From Ancylomarina sp. DW003 (lineage in GTDB: Bacteria > Bacteroidota > Bacteroidia > Bacteroidales > Marinifilaceae), in NCBI RefSeq assembly GCF_029029505.1, contig NZ_JAKJSD010000011.1, positions 1-64,000 on the forward strand: a stretch of 64,000 nucleotides of DNA, given 5' to 3'. A program made the translations under genes and the position numbers. Under the pieces are notes generated by a model. It did not search any database. It was not told where the DNA came from and saw only the letters and a list, made by a program, of their open reading frames with translations. Positions 18,411 through 26,523 of the stretch are shown here, piece after piece. Every line of letters starts with the position of its first letter. Positions within the stretch are counted from its first letter, which is position 1.

Positions 18411-18857
18411 ATGAATAAAATAACCTTAACAAAATCGGTAAATCATCATATTGCAATCAGTGCAATCATGATTAAACGTGTGTTTTTTAAAATCCTAAAC
18501 GATAATAATCTAGACATTACTCCTGAACAATGGAACGTTTTATATTATTTAGATAAATCTGATGGTATGACCATTGGTGAACTTAGTAAAGTCACATATA
18601 AAGATTTCGCCAATACGAGTCGAATCAGTCAAAAGCTTGAATTAGCTGGTTTAATTTCAAAAAAAAGAGATGAAGCCGACAAACGAGTATTCAAATTGTT
18701 TATCACTGAAGAGGGCAAACTTTTAAATGACCAATTACATGAATGTGCTTCGAAATCAACAAATATTGCCTTAGAAGGAATTGATGAACAAGCCAGAGAA
18801 ATAATGGTCAAAAATCTTAAACAAGTGATACTGAATACAGATAAATTTTTAAAGTAA
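18411..18857 (+). CDS. MarR family transcriptional regulator
   Basis: A 148-residue winged-helix dimer. Helices MTIGELSKVTYKDFANTSRISQKLELAGLI and the wing KKRDEADKRVFKLFITEEG match the MarR DNA-binding domain. It probably represses its own two-gene unit through the twin palindromes just upstream. A small membrane protein gene follows after 5 bases, so that protein is the first candidate target. The inducing ligand is unknown. Confidence 0.92.
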   Translation: MNKITLTKSVNHHIAISAIMIKRVFFKILNDNNLDITPEQWNVLYYLDKSDGMTIGELSKVTYKDFANTSRISQKLELAGLISKKRDEADKRVFKLFITEEGKLLNDQLHECASKSTNIALEGIDEQAREIMVKNLKQVILNTDKFLK

Positions 18858-18862
18858 AGAAT

Positions 18863-19354
18863 ATGAAACAATTATCAGGATCTCAAAGAAAGTGGCTAAA
18901 ATCAGTACATTTAATAGCCGTAGGGGTATGGATTACAACAGGATTGATTATGTTTCTAGTGCAATTTATGAGCGATGATGTAAAATCTGGTGATCAACTT
19001 TATCTTATAAATAAAGTCATTCATTTTATTGATATGAAGATATTAGTTCCTTCAGCAATACTTTGCCTATCTACAGGTTGGATATATTCTCAATTTACAA
19101 AATGGGGCTATTTTAAACATGGTTGGCTAATTTTTAAATGGACAATCACATTACTTATAATTATTCTTGGCACCATCTATTCTGAGCCATGGATTGCCAA
19201 ATTGGTAAGTATATCTGGTGAACAAGGAATATCAGCTTTAAGCAATGAAGATTATCAATGGTACCATAAATCTCAAAATATTATGGGGGTATGCATGACT
19301 GGTACACTTATTCTTACAATTTTCATATCGGTATTCAAGCCTAAAAAGAAATAA
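18863..19354 (+). CDS. DUF2269-like integral membrane protein
   Basis: A 163-residue membrane protein with four predicted helices (residues about 13-33, 54-72, 88-106 and 136-156). The opening KWLKSVHLIAVGVWITTG resembles the DUF2269 / copper-resistance-D-like helical family, where helix histidines may bind haem or metal; the match is by pattern only. It is co-transcribed with marR (5-base gap), so its level is probably controlled by that regulator. Function is unknown. Confidence 0.72.
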   Translation: MKQLSGSQRKWLKSVHLIAVGVWITTGLIMFLVQFMSDDVKSGDQLYLINKVIHFIDMKILVPSAILCLSTGWIYSQFTKWGYFKHGWLIFKWTITLLIIILGTIYSEPWIAKLVSISGEQGISALSNEDYQWYHKSQNIMGVCMTGTLILTIFISVFKPKKK

Positions 19355-19369
19355 CAAATCATATATTGA

Positions 19370-19408
19370 AAATTAGCCTCAATTTGAATATCAGATTAAG
19401 GCTAATTT
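19370..19408 (+). terminator. Possible terminator after the marR operon
   Basis: AAATTAGCCT and AGGCTAATTT form a 10-bp stem with a long 19-base loop. The following sequence is CTAATAAG, not a T-tract, so the call is weak. Confidence 0.4.
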
Positions 19409-19490
19409 CTAATAAGTTTCCAAGATTAAATTACCTATCTCTATTCATTACAGAATTCAAATTTGTTTTATTAATATTTATTTGTAGTTT

Positions 19491-19509
19491 TACTTTGTAA
19501 CTCAAAGTA
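19491..19509. promoter_or_regulatory. Inverted-repeat operator, copy 1 (CreD module)
   Basis: TACTTTG, 5 bases, then CAAAGTA, with CTTTT following, ends 5 bases before the ATG at 19515. The same element recurs before creD. It is probably the binding site of the 96-residue winged-helix protein encoded between the two copies. Confidence 0.65.
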
Positions 19510-19514
19510 CTTTT

Positions 19515-20132
19515 ATGGACAAGAAAAAATATATTGAAGATTTAAAGGATATTAAACAAATGATGAATCGCTCATCACGATTTATTTCCTTAAGCGGATT
19601 ATCGGGTATTTTTGCCGGAGTTATTGCAATAATAGGTGCATATCTAGCTTTTCAAACAATTTACGCTAATCAAAATTATTTAGACTATAGGCAAGCATCT
19701 TTAAGTTCTGAAACTCTACTCTACTTGCTCATTATTGCTTTGGTAACTCTTCTTTCATCAATAGCTTCCGGTATCTTTTTTACGACAAAAAAAGCAAAAA
19801 AGAACAATCAAAAACTTTGGGACTCACACACAAAAAATTTACTGATAAACCTTTTTATTCCTCTAGCTACAGGTGGGATTCTATGTTTTATTTTACTTTT
19901 GAAAGGTTTTATAGGAATCATTGCACCATTAACTCTAATTTTTTATGGTTTAGCTCTAGTTAATGCTAGTAAATTCACACTTCAAGAAATTAGAAGTTTG
20001 GGTCTAATTGAAATTATTCTAGGCTTATTGGGCATCTATTTTATAGGTTATGGTCTTATTTTATGGGCAATTGGCTTTGGAATTCTACATATAGTATATG
20101 GTATTATAATGCATCTTAGATACGGATCGTGA
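19515..20132 (+). CDS. Six-helix membrane protein of the CreD module
   Basis: A 205-residue protein with about six transmembrane segments after a short charged N terminus (MDKKKYIEDLKDIKQMMNRS). I recognise no enzyme or transporter motif. It overlaps the next gene by four bases (GTGA), so the two are translationally coupled, and it is followed by creD. The arrangement membrane protein, small winged-helix regulator, CreD recurs in Bacteroidota and suggests a membrane-stress sensing unit, which is inference. Expression probably depends on the operator just upstream. Confidence 0.72.
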   Translation: MDKKKYIEDLKDIKQMMNRSSRFISLSGLSGIFAGVIAIIGAYLAFQTIYANQNYLDYRQASLSSETLLYLLIIALVTLLSSIASGIFFTTKKAKKNNQKLWDSHTKNLLINLFIPLATGGILCFILLLKGFIGIIAPLTLIFYGLALVNASKFTLQEIRSLGLIEIILGLLGIYFIGYGLILWAIGFGILHIVYGIIMHLRYGS

Positions 20133-20419
20133 AAGAAATACTAAAAAATCTAAATAAGGCTTTTGAGAACAAAGTTCGCTTAGGAATCATGTCAGCTCTG
20201 CTTGTCAATGATTACCTCGACTTTAATACTCTGAAAGATTTGCTTGATGTTACTGATGGTAACTTAGCTAGTCATTTAAAATCTCTTGAAAAAAATGGCT
20301 ATATCAAGTTCACTAAAGAGTTTATAGGTAGAAAGCCTAACACCAAATATTCGGCATGCGATGAAGGCAAAATCGCTTTTTCTAAACATATAAAAGCAAT
20401 AGAACAATTGCTCAAATAA
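20129..20419 (+). CDS. Winged-helix transcriptional regulator, single domain
   Basis: A 96-residue, one-domain regulator related to the ArsR/MarR-like winged-helix family. It shows a helix-turn-helix (DFNTLKDLLDVTDGNLASHLKSLEKNGYI) and a basic wing (FIGRKPNTKYSACDEG). It starts with GTG within the stop of the preceding gene (GTGA overlap). Three cysteines are not arranged as a metal site. The same inverted repeat lies before its own operon and before creD, so it is the likely repressor of both. Confidence 0.85.
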   Translation: MKEILKNLNKAFENKVRLGIMSALLVNDYLDFNTLKDLLDVTDGNLASHLKSLEKNGYIKFTKEFIGRKPNTKYSACDEGKIAFSKHIKAIEQLLK

Positions 20420-20433
20420 TTTTTTTATTCATC

Positions 20434-20452
20434 TACTTTGTTTTTCAAAGTA
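20434..20452. promoter_or_regulatory. Inverted-repeat operator, copy 2 (before creD)
   Basis: TACTTTG, 5 bases, CAAAGTA, then CTTTC. Arms and spacer length are identical to the element at 19491-19509. It ends 16 bases before the creD ATG. Confidence 0.65.
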
Positions 20453-20468
20453 CTTTCATTTCAAAATA

Positions 20469-21809
20469 ATGAACAAAGAAACATCTCCTATCGACAGAAT
20501 TAACAGTTGGTTAAAAAATTCAATTGGCCTTAAACTATTTGTTATTACAATTCTCATGTTACTCCTACTTATCCCGAGTTCGATGATTAAATCAATTATC
20601 TATGAAAGAGAAAGTTTAAGCAACCAGGCAATAGTTGAAGTCAGCAACAAATGGGCAGGTAGTCAACAAATTTGTGGTCCCATCTTAAGTATCCCTTTGG
20701 TTTATGAATACAATAATAAAGATGAAAAGTATGAAACAACAAAATATCTTCATATTCTGCCGGAAGAATTAAATATAAATGGTAACATTTCACCCGAGAC
20801 ATTAAAGCGAGGAATTTATGAAATTGTTGTATATAAATCGAAACTTAAAATAAATGGCAAATTCATTATTAATAAAGATTTCGATAAAAATAACTTAAAG
20901 GAAATTAAATACGATCAAGCTTTTCTTACAACAGGTATTTCAGATCTTAGAGGAATCGAAGATCAAATTATATTGAATTGGAACAAACAGAAATTAAATG
21001 TGACTCCGGGCTCAAAAATATCGGATCTTATCTATTCTGGTGTTACAATTAAACTTCCAAATCTGGAATCCACTGTAAATAAACCTATCGACTTTTCTTT
21101 TTCCTTGAACCTACAAGGCAGTCAAAATTTAAATTTCATTCCATTAGGAAGTACAACTCATGTTAATATTGAATCCAACTGGCCATTCCCAAGTTTTAGT
21201 GGTAATTTCCTTCCTGATAACCGAGATGTTACAGATAATGGATTCAAAGCTGATTGGAAAGTGTTACAGCTAAATAGAAACTTCCCTCAATCATGGATTG
21301 GTAGCAAACATGCCGATAAGATTAAACAATCGAATTTTGGTGTAGATCTAATTCTCCCACTTGATGATTATAAAAAATCGGTAAGATCATCAAAATATGC
21401 AGTTATGTGTATTGCCTTAACCTTCCTAATATTTTTTCTTGTAGAAATAATAAACGGACGTAAAATTCATCCTTTCCAATACATATTGGTAGGTTTAGGC
21501 TTACTCGTTTTTTACGTACTGCTAATATCAATTTCAGAACATTCTAATTTTAACACAGCCTATATTGTTTCCAGCATCTCTATTGTTGGAATGATTAGCC
21601 TTTATTCTCTTACTATTTTCAAATCGAAGAAACTAAGTTTCTTGCTCCTGTCAATACTAACAAGTATTTATGGCTTCTTATTTGTAACTCTTCAATTAGC
21701 AGATTATGCGCTTCTGATGGGTAGTATTGGTCTAACACTTATTCTTGCTTCAACCATGTATTTTACTCGTAACATTAATTGGTACAAAATAAATATCGAT
21801 TCAAAATAA
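20469..21809 (+). CDS. creD: CreD-type inner-membrane protein
   Basis: A 446-residue inner-membrane protein of the CreD (colicin E2 tolerance) family. An N-terminal helix (residues about 19-40) is followed by a large periplasmic domain (about 50-310) with the family features LRGIEDQ and a phenylalanine-rich SFSLNLQGSQNL stretch. Five or six C-terminal helices follow (about 315-440). In E. coli creD belongs to the CreBC envelope-stress regulon; the molecular role is unknown. Here no CreBC two-component genes are present; a small winged-helix protein and its operator take their place. Confidence 0.88.
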   Translation: MNKETSPIDRINSWLKNSIGLKLFVITILMLLLLIPSSMIKSIIYERESLSNQAIVEVSNKWAGSQQICGPILSIPLVYEYNNKDEKYETTKYLHILPEELNINGNISPETLKRGIYEIVVYKSKLKINGKFIINKDFDKNNLKEIKYDQAFLTTGISDLRGIEDQIILNWNKQKLNVTPGSKISDLIYSGVTIKLPNLESTVNKPIDFSFSLNLQGSQNLNFIPLGSTTHVNIESNWPFPSFSGNFLPDNRDVTDNGFKADWKVLQLNRNFPQSWIGSKHADKIKQSNFGVDLILPLDDYKKSVRSSKYAVMCIALTFLIFFLVEIINGRKIHPFQYILVGLGLLVFYVLLISISEHSNFNTAYIVSSISIVGMISLYSLTIFKSKKLSFLLLSILTSIYGFLFVTLQLADYALLMGSIGLTLILASTMYFTRNINWYKINIDSK

Positions 21810-21815
21810 AAATTT

Positions 21816-21843
21816 ATCCCCGGTTTGGCTTCAAATCGGGGAT
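21816..21843. terminator. Bidirectional terminator between creD and the pentapeptide-repeat gene
   Basis: ATCCCCGGTTT and AAATCGGGGAT form an 11-bp stem with one G-U pair and a 6-base loop. AT-rich sequence lies on both sides. Confidence 0.7.
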
Positions 21844-21849
21844 ATTATA

Positions 21850-22422
21850 TTAATTAATTTTGATATCATATTTTTGTAAGAGGCCAATCGCATCAGGTAA
21901 AGAAAAACGAGCTTGTTTAATCTTGTTAATTTCAGGATCAATCGTATAGCCGTGAGCCTTTCTTAAATCAGCCTTTTCAAGAATAGTATTTTCAAACATC
22001 GCACCTGCCAAATCACAATCATCAAACACTGCAGAAGTGAGGTTTGCTTCGATAAAATCGGTTTCTTGTAAGCTGCATTTTATAAACTTTATTGCCTTAA
22101 GCTTTAATTTATAAAAGGAAGCTAAATTCAAGATGCAAGTCTCAAAACTGAGACACAACAAAAATGGATTACAATCATTAAAATTTAGACCTAATAATTT
22201 ACAGTTACGAAATTTTACATCCTTTAAAGCCGTATCATTTATTTTAGCCATGCTAAAATCACAAGCAATGAACTCGCATTCAACAAAATCAACATTTGAG
22301 AATTGAATACCTGAGAAATTACAATTGATAAACTGACAATCTTCATATTCACCCTTTTCAAAACCATTTTCATTAAAGTTAATCTTTTCAAAGATCTGAT
22401 TTTCAAAATATTTTTCAGTCAT
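21850..22422 (-). CDS. Pentapeptide-repeat protein
   Basis: A 190-residue protein built from tandem A(D/N)LXX-type five-residue repeats (for example CQFINCNFSGIQF, VDFVECEFIACDF, ADLRKA) from about residue 20 to 155. These should fold as a right-handed quadrilateral beta-helix. The C-terminal tail (DPEINKIKQARFSLPDAIGLL) resembles the dimerisation tail of MfpA/Qnr-like proteins, which mimic DNA and protect gyrase. A gyrase-related role is possible but is not shown by motifs. Many cysteines point inward. The gene is monocistronic. Confidence 0.85.
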   Translation of the reverse strand: MTEKYFENQIFEKINFNENGFEKGEYEDCQFINCNFSGIQFSNVDFVECEFIACDFSMAKINDTALKDVKFRNCKLLGLNFNDCNPFLLCLSFETCILNLASFYKLKLKAIKFIKCSLQETDFIEANLTSAVFDDCDLAGAMFENTILEKADLRKAHGYTIDPEINKIKQARFSLPDAIGLLQKYDIKIN

Positions 22423-22478
22423 ATCTTATAAGTATATTGTAAACAGTCTAACAATTAAATTCAGAATCAAATTTATAC

Positions 22479-22514
22479 AAAAAAGAGGCAAAACGTTTAA
22501 ACGAATTACCTCTT
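22479..22514 (-). terminator. Terminator of rex
   Basis: On the minus strand AAGAGG and CCTCTT enclose an inner CGTTTAAACG palindrome and are followed by a run of T. Confidence 0.65.
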
Positions 22515-22536
22515 ATATATTTTATCAATCTTAAGT

Positions 22537-23196
22537 TTAGATTGCCTTTTCCTTATCGGTATGAATCTTATTAAAAATGATTGCCAAGTTGGCATAAAGC
22601 GAAGTATTTTGAACCACTATATCATCTGGTACTTTAATACGTGCCGGCGTAAAGTTCCAAATAGCTTTTACTCCCCAAGCAGCCATTAAATCGGCCACCG
22701 ATTGGGCATATTCTGCAGGTACAGTTATAATCCCAATGATTGCTTTCATTTCTTGAGCTAAATCACGAAACTGATCAATATGGAAAACTTCAATATCATT
22801 TATTTTCTTTCCTACAATGCCAGGATTAACATCAAAAGCTGCTACAATATCAAGCCCAAAATTTTCCAAACCATCATCATGCAAAAGAGCTGATCCCAAC
22901 GAACCAGCACCTACAAGAAAAGCCTGATCCATAACAGTAAACCCTAAAAAGCTAGAAAGAATATCAACCATAGCCCTAACCTCATAACCAACTCTCGTTT
23001 TTCCCACAATACTTGTATATGACAAATCTTTGGTTACCTGAGTAGGGTCAATATTCATATAGTTGGCAATCTGAGTAGAAGAAACAAACTCTTGTCCTTT
23101 CTTTAATAAACCTTCAGAAAAGGCTAAATAAGCTGGCATTCTTCGCAAAGAAGGCTCGGGAACTGCAGATACTACTTTTTTTGAATTTTGAACCAT
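22537..23196 (-). CDS. rex: Redox-sensing transcriptional repressor Rex
   Basis: Binds DNA when the NADH/NAD+ ratio is low and controls fermentation and respiration genes. An N-terminal winged helix (residues about 15-75, with STQIANYMNIDPTQVTKDLSY) is followed by a Rossmann domain with GAGSLG (96-101) that binds NAD(H), then a C-terminal swap helix. I chose the ATG ending at 23196, giving 219 residues, the usual Rex length. An upstream in-frame ATG at 23268 would add 24 non-conserved residues. The gap to folC (23197-23587) is AT-rich, without ORFs, and holds the inverted repeat at 23513-23540. Confidence 0.92.
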   Translation of the reverse strand: MVQNSKKVVSAVPEPSLRRMPAYLAFSEGLLKKGQEFVSSTQIANYMNIDPTQVTKDLSYTSIVGKTRVGYEVRAMVDILSSFLGFTVMDQAFLVGAGSLGSALLHDDGLENFGLDIVAAFDVNPGIVGKKINDIEVFHIDQFRDLAQEMKAIIGIITVPAEYAQSVADLMAAWGVKAIWNFTPARIKVPDDIVVQNTSLYANLAIIFNKIHTDKEKAI

Positions 23197-23512
23197 AGCT
23201 ATTTTTTTAATACATCTTAGGTTAGAGATAAACTTCATCAAATTATAGAAATCTGATAAAATCAGCACAGTATTAAGTATAATTAAACACTGCAGCTAAA
23301 TAGAAAATATATGCTGTATATGAGACTAATAAATCATATACCAAAACAAAAATAAGTGATTTTTTATTAAAGAAAAAAATCAACATTAATTTAGTCTCAG
23401 TACAAATAAAAACTTAACATCAAATAAGCAAGTAAACAGATAAGAACGAAGAGAAATCATCAGATATCTAGACTTTTACATATCAAACTCAAATAAATAA
23501 CAGTCTTATTGA

Positions 23513-23540
23513 GAATATAAATTACATGCAATTTATATTC
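23513..23540. repeat. Perfect inverted repeat between folC and rex
   Basis: GAATATAAATT and AATTTATATTC are perfect 11-base arms around ACATGC. It lies about 50 bases after the folC stop. It has no T-tract, so it may be an operator or a weak 3' hairpin. Confidence 0.45.
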
Positions 23541-23587
23541 ACTTTCAATAACTTAAGTCGTTAATTCTTTCTACTTAATTAACGAAA

Positions 23588-24874
23588 TCAAACAACTTCA
23601 GCCACAACAAATGTGCTTCCTCCTACAAAAATCAAATCATTCTTACCTGATTTATTTTTGGCTGCCTGTAAAGCTTCAGGAACGTTCTTGTAAGTTTTTC
23701 CTACAAGTTCGAATTTACCAGCTTTCTCTTTTAATATTTCCTGATCAAGAGCTCTGGGTATAGAGGCTCTTGTAAAATAATATTTTGCTGTTTTAGGCAA
23801 CATGCTCAAGACCTCATCAATTTCTTTATCATCTACCATACCGATAACCATATGTAGATTTTCAAATTGAAGAGAGTTCATTTGCTTCAATATTTCTCCA
23901 ATCCCAGCAACATTATGCCCCGTATCACAAATAATACGGGGATTTTCACCCAAACGTTGCCATCGTCCTAAAAGTGACGTTTGAGCAACAATCTTCGAAA
24001 TTCCATCTTTAATGATAGCATCTGTCAAATTAAAACCAATTTCGTTTAATTGGTCAATTGCCAGCAAGGCCGTTCGAATATTTTTTACTTGATATATACC
24101 CAGTAAATCAGATGATAGTGAGATTTCTTTACTTGTTTTTGTATTACAAAAAGATATGCTTCTACAATTATCTTTTAAATCGGTATTTAAAAGTTCATAA
24201 GCTTCTTCTGCAAAGTAAATTGGAGATTCTTGCGTCTTTGCCTTTTCTCTAAAAACAGGTTCAGATTCAAAATGCCTCTCTCCTATTACAACAGGTACAT
24301 TTGACTTTATAATACCTGCTTTCTCTCCTGCAATTATAGGAATTGAATTTCCTAATAAACTTGTATGATCAAAACTGATATTGGTGATGATAGTCAATAA
24401 TGGGTCAATAATATTAGTCGAATCTAATCGACCTCCTAACCCCACTTCAATAACAGCAATATCAACCTCCTCTTTTGCAAAATATTCAAAGGCTAAAGCA
24501 ACCGTCATTTCAAAAAAAGATGGTGATAATTCTTCAAACGTCGTTTTGTTCGAAGCAACAAAGTCAACTACAGCCTGTTCAGAAATCATCTCGCCATTAA
24601 CCTTTACTCGCTCTCGAAAATCGCGCAAATGAGGAGAGGTATACAAGCCAACTTTATAGCCAGCCGATTGCAAAACAGATGCTAAAGTGTGAGAGACAGA
24701 ACCTTTACCATTTGTTCCTGCTACATGTATACACTTAAAATTCTTGTGAGGATGTTCAAAATAAGCATCCAAAGCCAAAGTTGTATCCAAATTAGCTTTA
24801 TATGCAGCTTTCCCTGTTCGCTGAAACATAGGTAACTGGTTGAACAAGTAGTTGATAGTTTCCTGATAATTCAT
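23588..24874 (-). CDS. folC: Folylpolyglutamate synthase / dihydrofolate synthase (FolC)
   Basis: Adds glutamate to dihydropteroate and to folates, with ATP, in the cytosol. The 428 residues show the Mur-ligase-type P-loop GTNGKGS (53-59), the folate loop SPHLRDFRERVKVNG, the metal-binding IEVGLGGRLDSTN and a C-terminal GTP/Glu domain with CDTGHN. Length is standard. The minus-strand gene is divergent from phoH. An AT-rich hairpin (T7GCT with AGCA7) lies at 24883-24908 in its leader, of unknown meaning. Confidence 0.94.
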   Translation of the reverse strand: MNYQETINYLFNQLPMFQRTGKAAYKANLDTTLALDAYFEHPHKNFKCIHVAGTNGKGSVSHTLASVLQSAGYKVGLYTSPHLRDFRERVKVNGEMISEQAVVDFVASNKTTFEELSPSFFEMTVALAFEYFAKEEVDIAVIEVGLGGRLDSTNIIDPLLTIITNISFDHTSLLGNSIPIIAGEKAGIIKSNVPVVIGERHFESEPVFREKAKTQESPIYFAEEAYELLNTDLKDNCRSISFCNTKTSKEISLSSDLLGIYQVKNIRTALLAIDQLNEIGFNLTDAIIKDGISKIVAQTSLLGRWQRLGENPRIICDTGHNVAGIGEILKQMNSLQFENLHMVIGMVDDKEIDEVLSMLPKTAKYYFTRASIPRALDQEILKEKAGKFELVGKTYKNVPEALQAAKNKSGKNDLIFVGGSTFVVAEVV

Positions 24875-25008
24875 AATTCATCTTTTTTTGCTCTGCAAAG
24901 CAAAAAAAAATTTGCTAAAAAATAAGATCTCAGCTTGATTTTCCTTGCTTTTTTGTTAATTTCATTACTATTACTTAACAGGATATTTCATATAAATATC
25001 AGTACGCA

Positions 25009-25053
25009 AAACGATTATTTCGTTTCATTAAAAACGTTGTTTTGTACGAAACG
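25009..25053. promoter_or_regulatory. Cluster of AAACG half-sites upstream of phoH
   Basis: AAACGA, 5 bases, TCGTTT (25009-25025) is a spaced inverted repeat. Two further AAACG motifs follow at 25032-25036 and 25049-25053. All lie within 85 bases of the phoH ATG. Confidence 0.35.
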
Positions 25054-25089
25054 ATTGGTCTATCTACTAACCCTCTAATACCCGCGCAT

Positions 25090-26421
25090 ATGACCACAGA
25101 AAAAAAAATTTTTGTATTAGACACCAATGTTATTCTTCACGACTTTAATTCAATCTTTAAATTTGACGAACATGATGTATTAATTCCAATTACAGTACTC
25201 GAAGAACTGGATAAATTTAAAAAAGGTAATGACTTGATCAATTTCCATGCTCGTGAATTTACAAGAGAACTTGATAAACTTTCCGGCGATCTTCTTTTTA
25301 GCGAAGGAGTTGAATTAGGGAATGGCCATGGACGACTGTTTATTGAGACCGGGAAAGAATTCTCAAAAAAGATGAAAGTTTCTTTTCAGGACAATATTCC
25401 CGATCATAGGATTCTGGCTATTACAGAGCATATCAATAAAGAAAATCCAGATAGAACAATCATTCTCATTTCTAAGGATATCAACCTAAGAATGAAAGCT
25501 AAGTCCTTAGGTATTCCGGCTGAAGATTTTAAGAATGATCAGGTGCAAGATGTCGATAATATGATGAGTTTGGGAATTCAAACTATCCATGAGTTTCAAG
25601 ATGAAAAAATTGCCGCGCTTTATCAGGGAGAAGAAGGGCTGGACGAAAAAGATCTCGAATTGGATTATGACTTAGCTGGACATAGATACTTCATTCTAAA
25701 GAACAACAATTCCAGTGCTTTGGCACATTTTAATCCTCTGGATAAGAAAATTAAACGAGTAGAAAAACCAAGTGCCTACGGCATTTACCCTCGAAACGCC
25801 GAGCAAACATTTTCAATAGACGCACTTCTTGACCCTAATATTAACTTGATTGCGCTAACAGGAACTGCAGGAACGGGAAAAACATTGCTTGCTCTCGCTT
25901 CAGCTCTCCAACTTTCCGAGCAATTCGATCAAATTTATTTGGCTCGCCCAATTGTTGCTTTAGCAGATAAAGATCTAGGTTATTTACCAGGCGATGCGAA
26001 GGAAAAAATAAGTCCATACATGCAGCCATTATTCGATAATCTGGCAGTCATCAAGAAAAAATTTAACGTTCATAGCAAGCAATACCTTTATATTGATGAG
26101 TTGCTAAAAGATGAAAAACTTCAAATTACACCTCTTGCCTACATTAGAGGACGAAGTTTATCAAATGCCTTTTTCATTGTTGACGAAGCTCAGAATTTAA
26201 CGCCTCACGAGGTTAAAACTATCATTACGAGAGCTGGTGAAGGAACAAAGATGATCTTTACGGGAGATATCGAACAAATCGATTCTCCATATTTAGATAA
26301 AAAATCAAATGGGCTAGCATATCTATCGGATAAAATGAAAGATCAGGAAATTTTTGCACATATAAATCTAATCAAAGGAGAGCGTAGTTATTTAGCTGAA
26401 TTGGCAAGTAAATTACTCTAA
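25090..26421 (+). CDS. PhoH family ATPase with N-terminal PIN domain (PhoH2-type)
   Basis: A 443-residue fusion of a PIN ribonuclease domain (residues about 5-140, opening with FVLDTNVILHD, acidic residues conserved) and a PhoH ATPase domain. Walker A is TGTAGTGKT (about 257-265) and Walker B is FFIVDEAQNL, followed by IFTGDIEQID. Such PhoH2 proteins are RNA helicase/RNases in other bacteria. I place the start at the ATG at 25090; an upstream in-frame TTG at 25042 adds unconserved residues. It may be the first gene of a long plus-strand series, although gaps of about 100 bases follow. Confidence 0.92.
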   Translation: MTTEKKIFVLDTNVILHDFNSIFKFDEHDVLIPITVLEELDKFKKGNDLINFHAREFTRELDKLSGDLLFSEGVELGNGHGRLFIETGKEFSKKMKVSFQDNIPDHRILAITEHINKENPDRTIILISKDINLRMKAKSLGIPAEDFKNDQVQDVDNMMSLGIQTIHEFQDEKIAALYQGEEGLDEKDLELDYDLAGHRYFILKNNNSSALAHFNPLDKKIKRVEKPSAYGIYPRNAEQTFSIDALLDPNINLIALTGTAGTGKTLLALASALQLSEQFDQIYLARPIVALADKDLGYLPGDAKEKISPYMQPLFDNLAVIKKKFNVHSKQYLYIDELLKDEKLQITPLAYIRGRSLSNAFFIVDEAQNLTPHEVKTIITRAGEGTKMIFTGDIEQIDSPYLDKKSNGLAYLSDKMKDQEIFAHINLIKGERSYLAELASKLL

Positions 26422-26523
26422 CAAATTAATATTGGATATCTTAAAAAAATATTCTAATTTGAATAGGCAAACCGAAACAGTTTAAAAATTGCTTTTAGAC
26501 TGTTTCTTTAAGCTTATAGCCTT

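Noticed and set aside
21850-22422. Calling the pentapeptide-repeat gene a Qnr quinolone-resistance gene
   Set aside because: Pentapeptide repeats alone do not show gyrase protection, and the Qnr-specific loops are not recognisable.
25042-25089. TTG-initiated extension of the PhoH protein
   Set aside because: The extra residues precede the conserved PIN start and carry an operator-like sequence; the ATG at 25090 fits the family.
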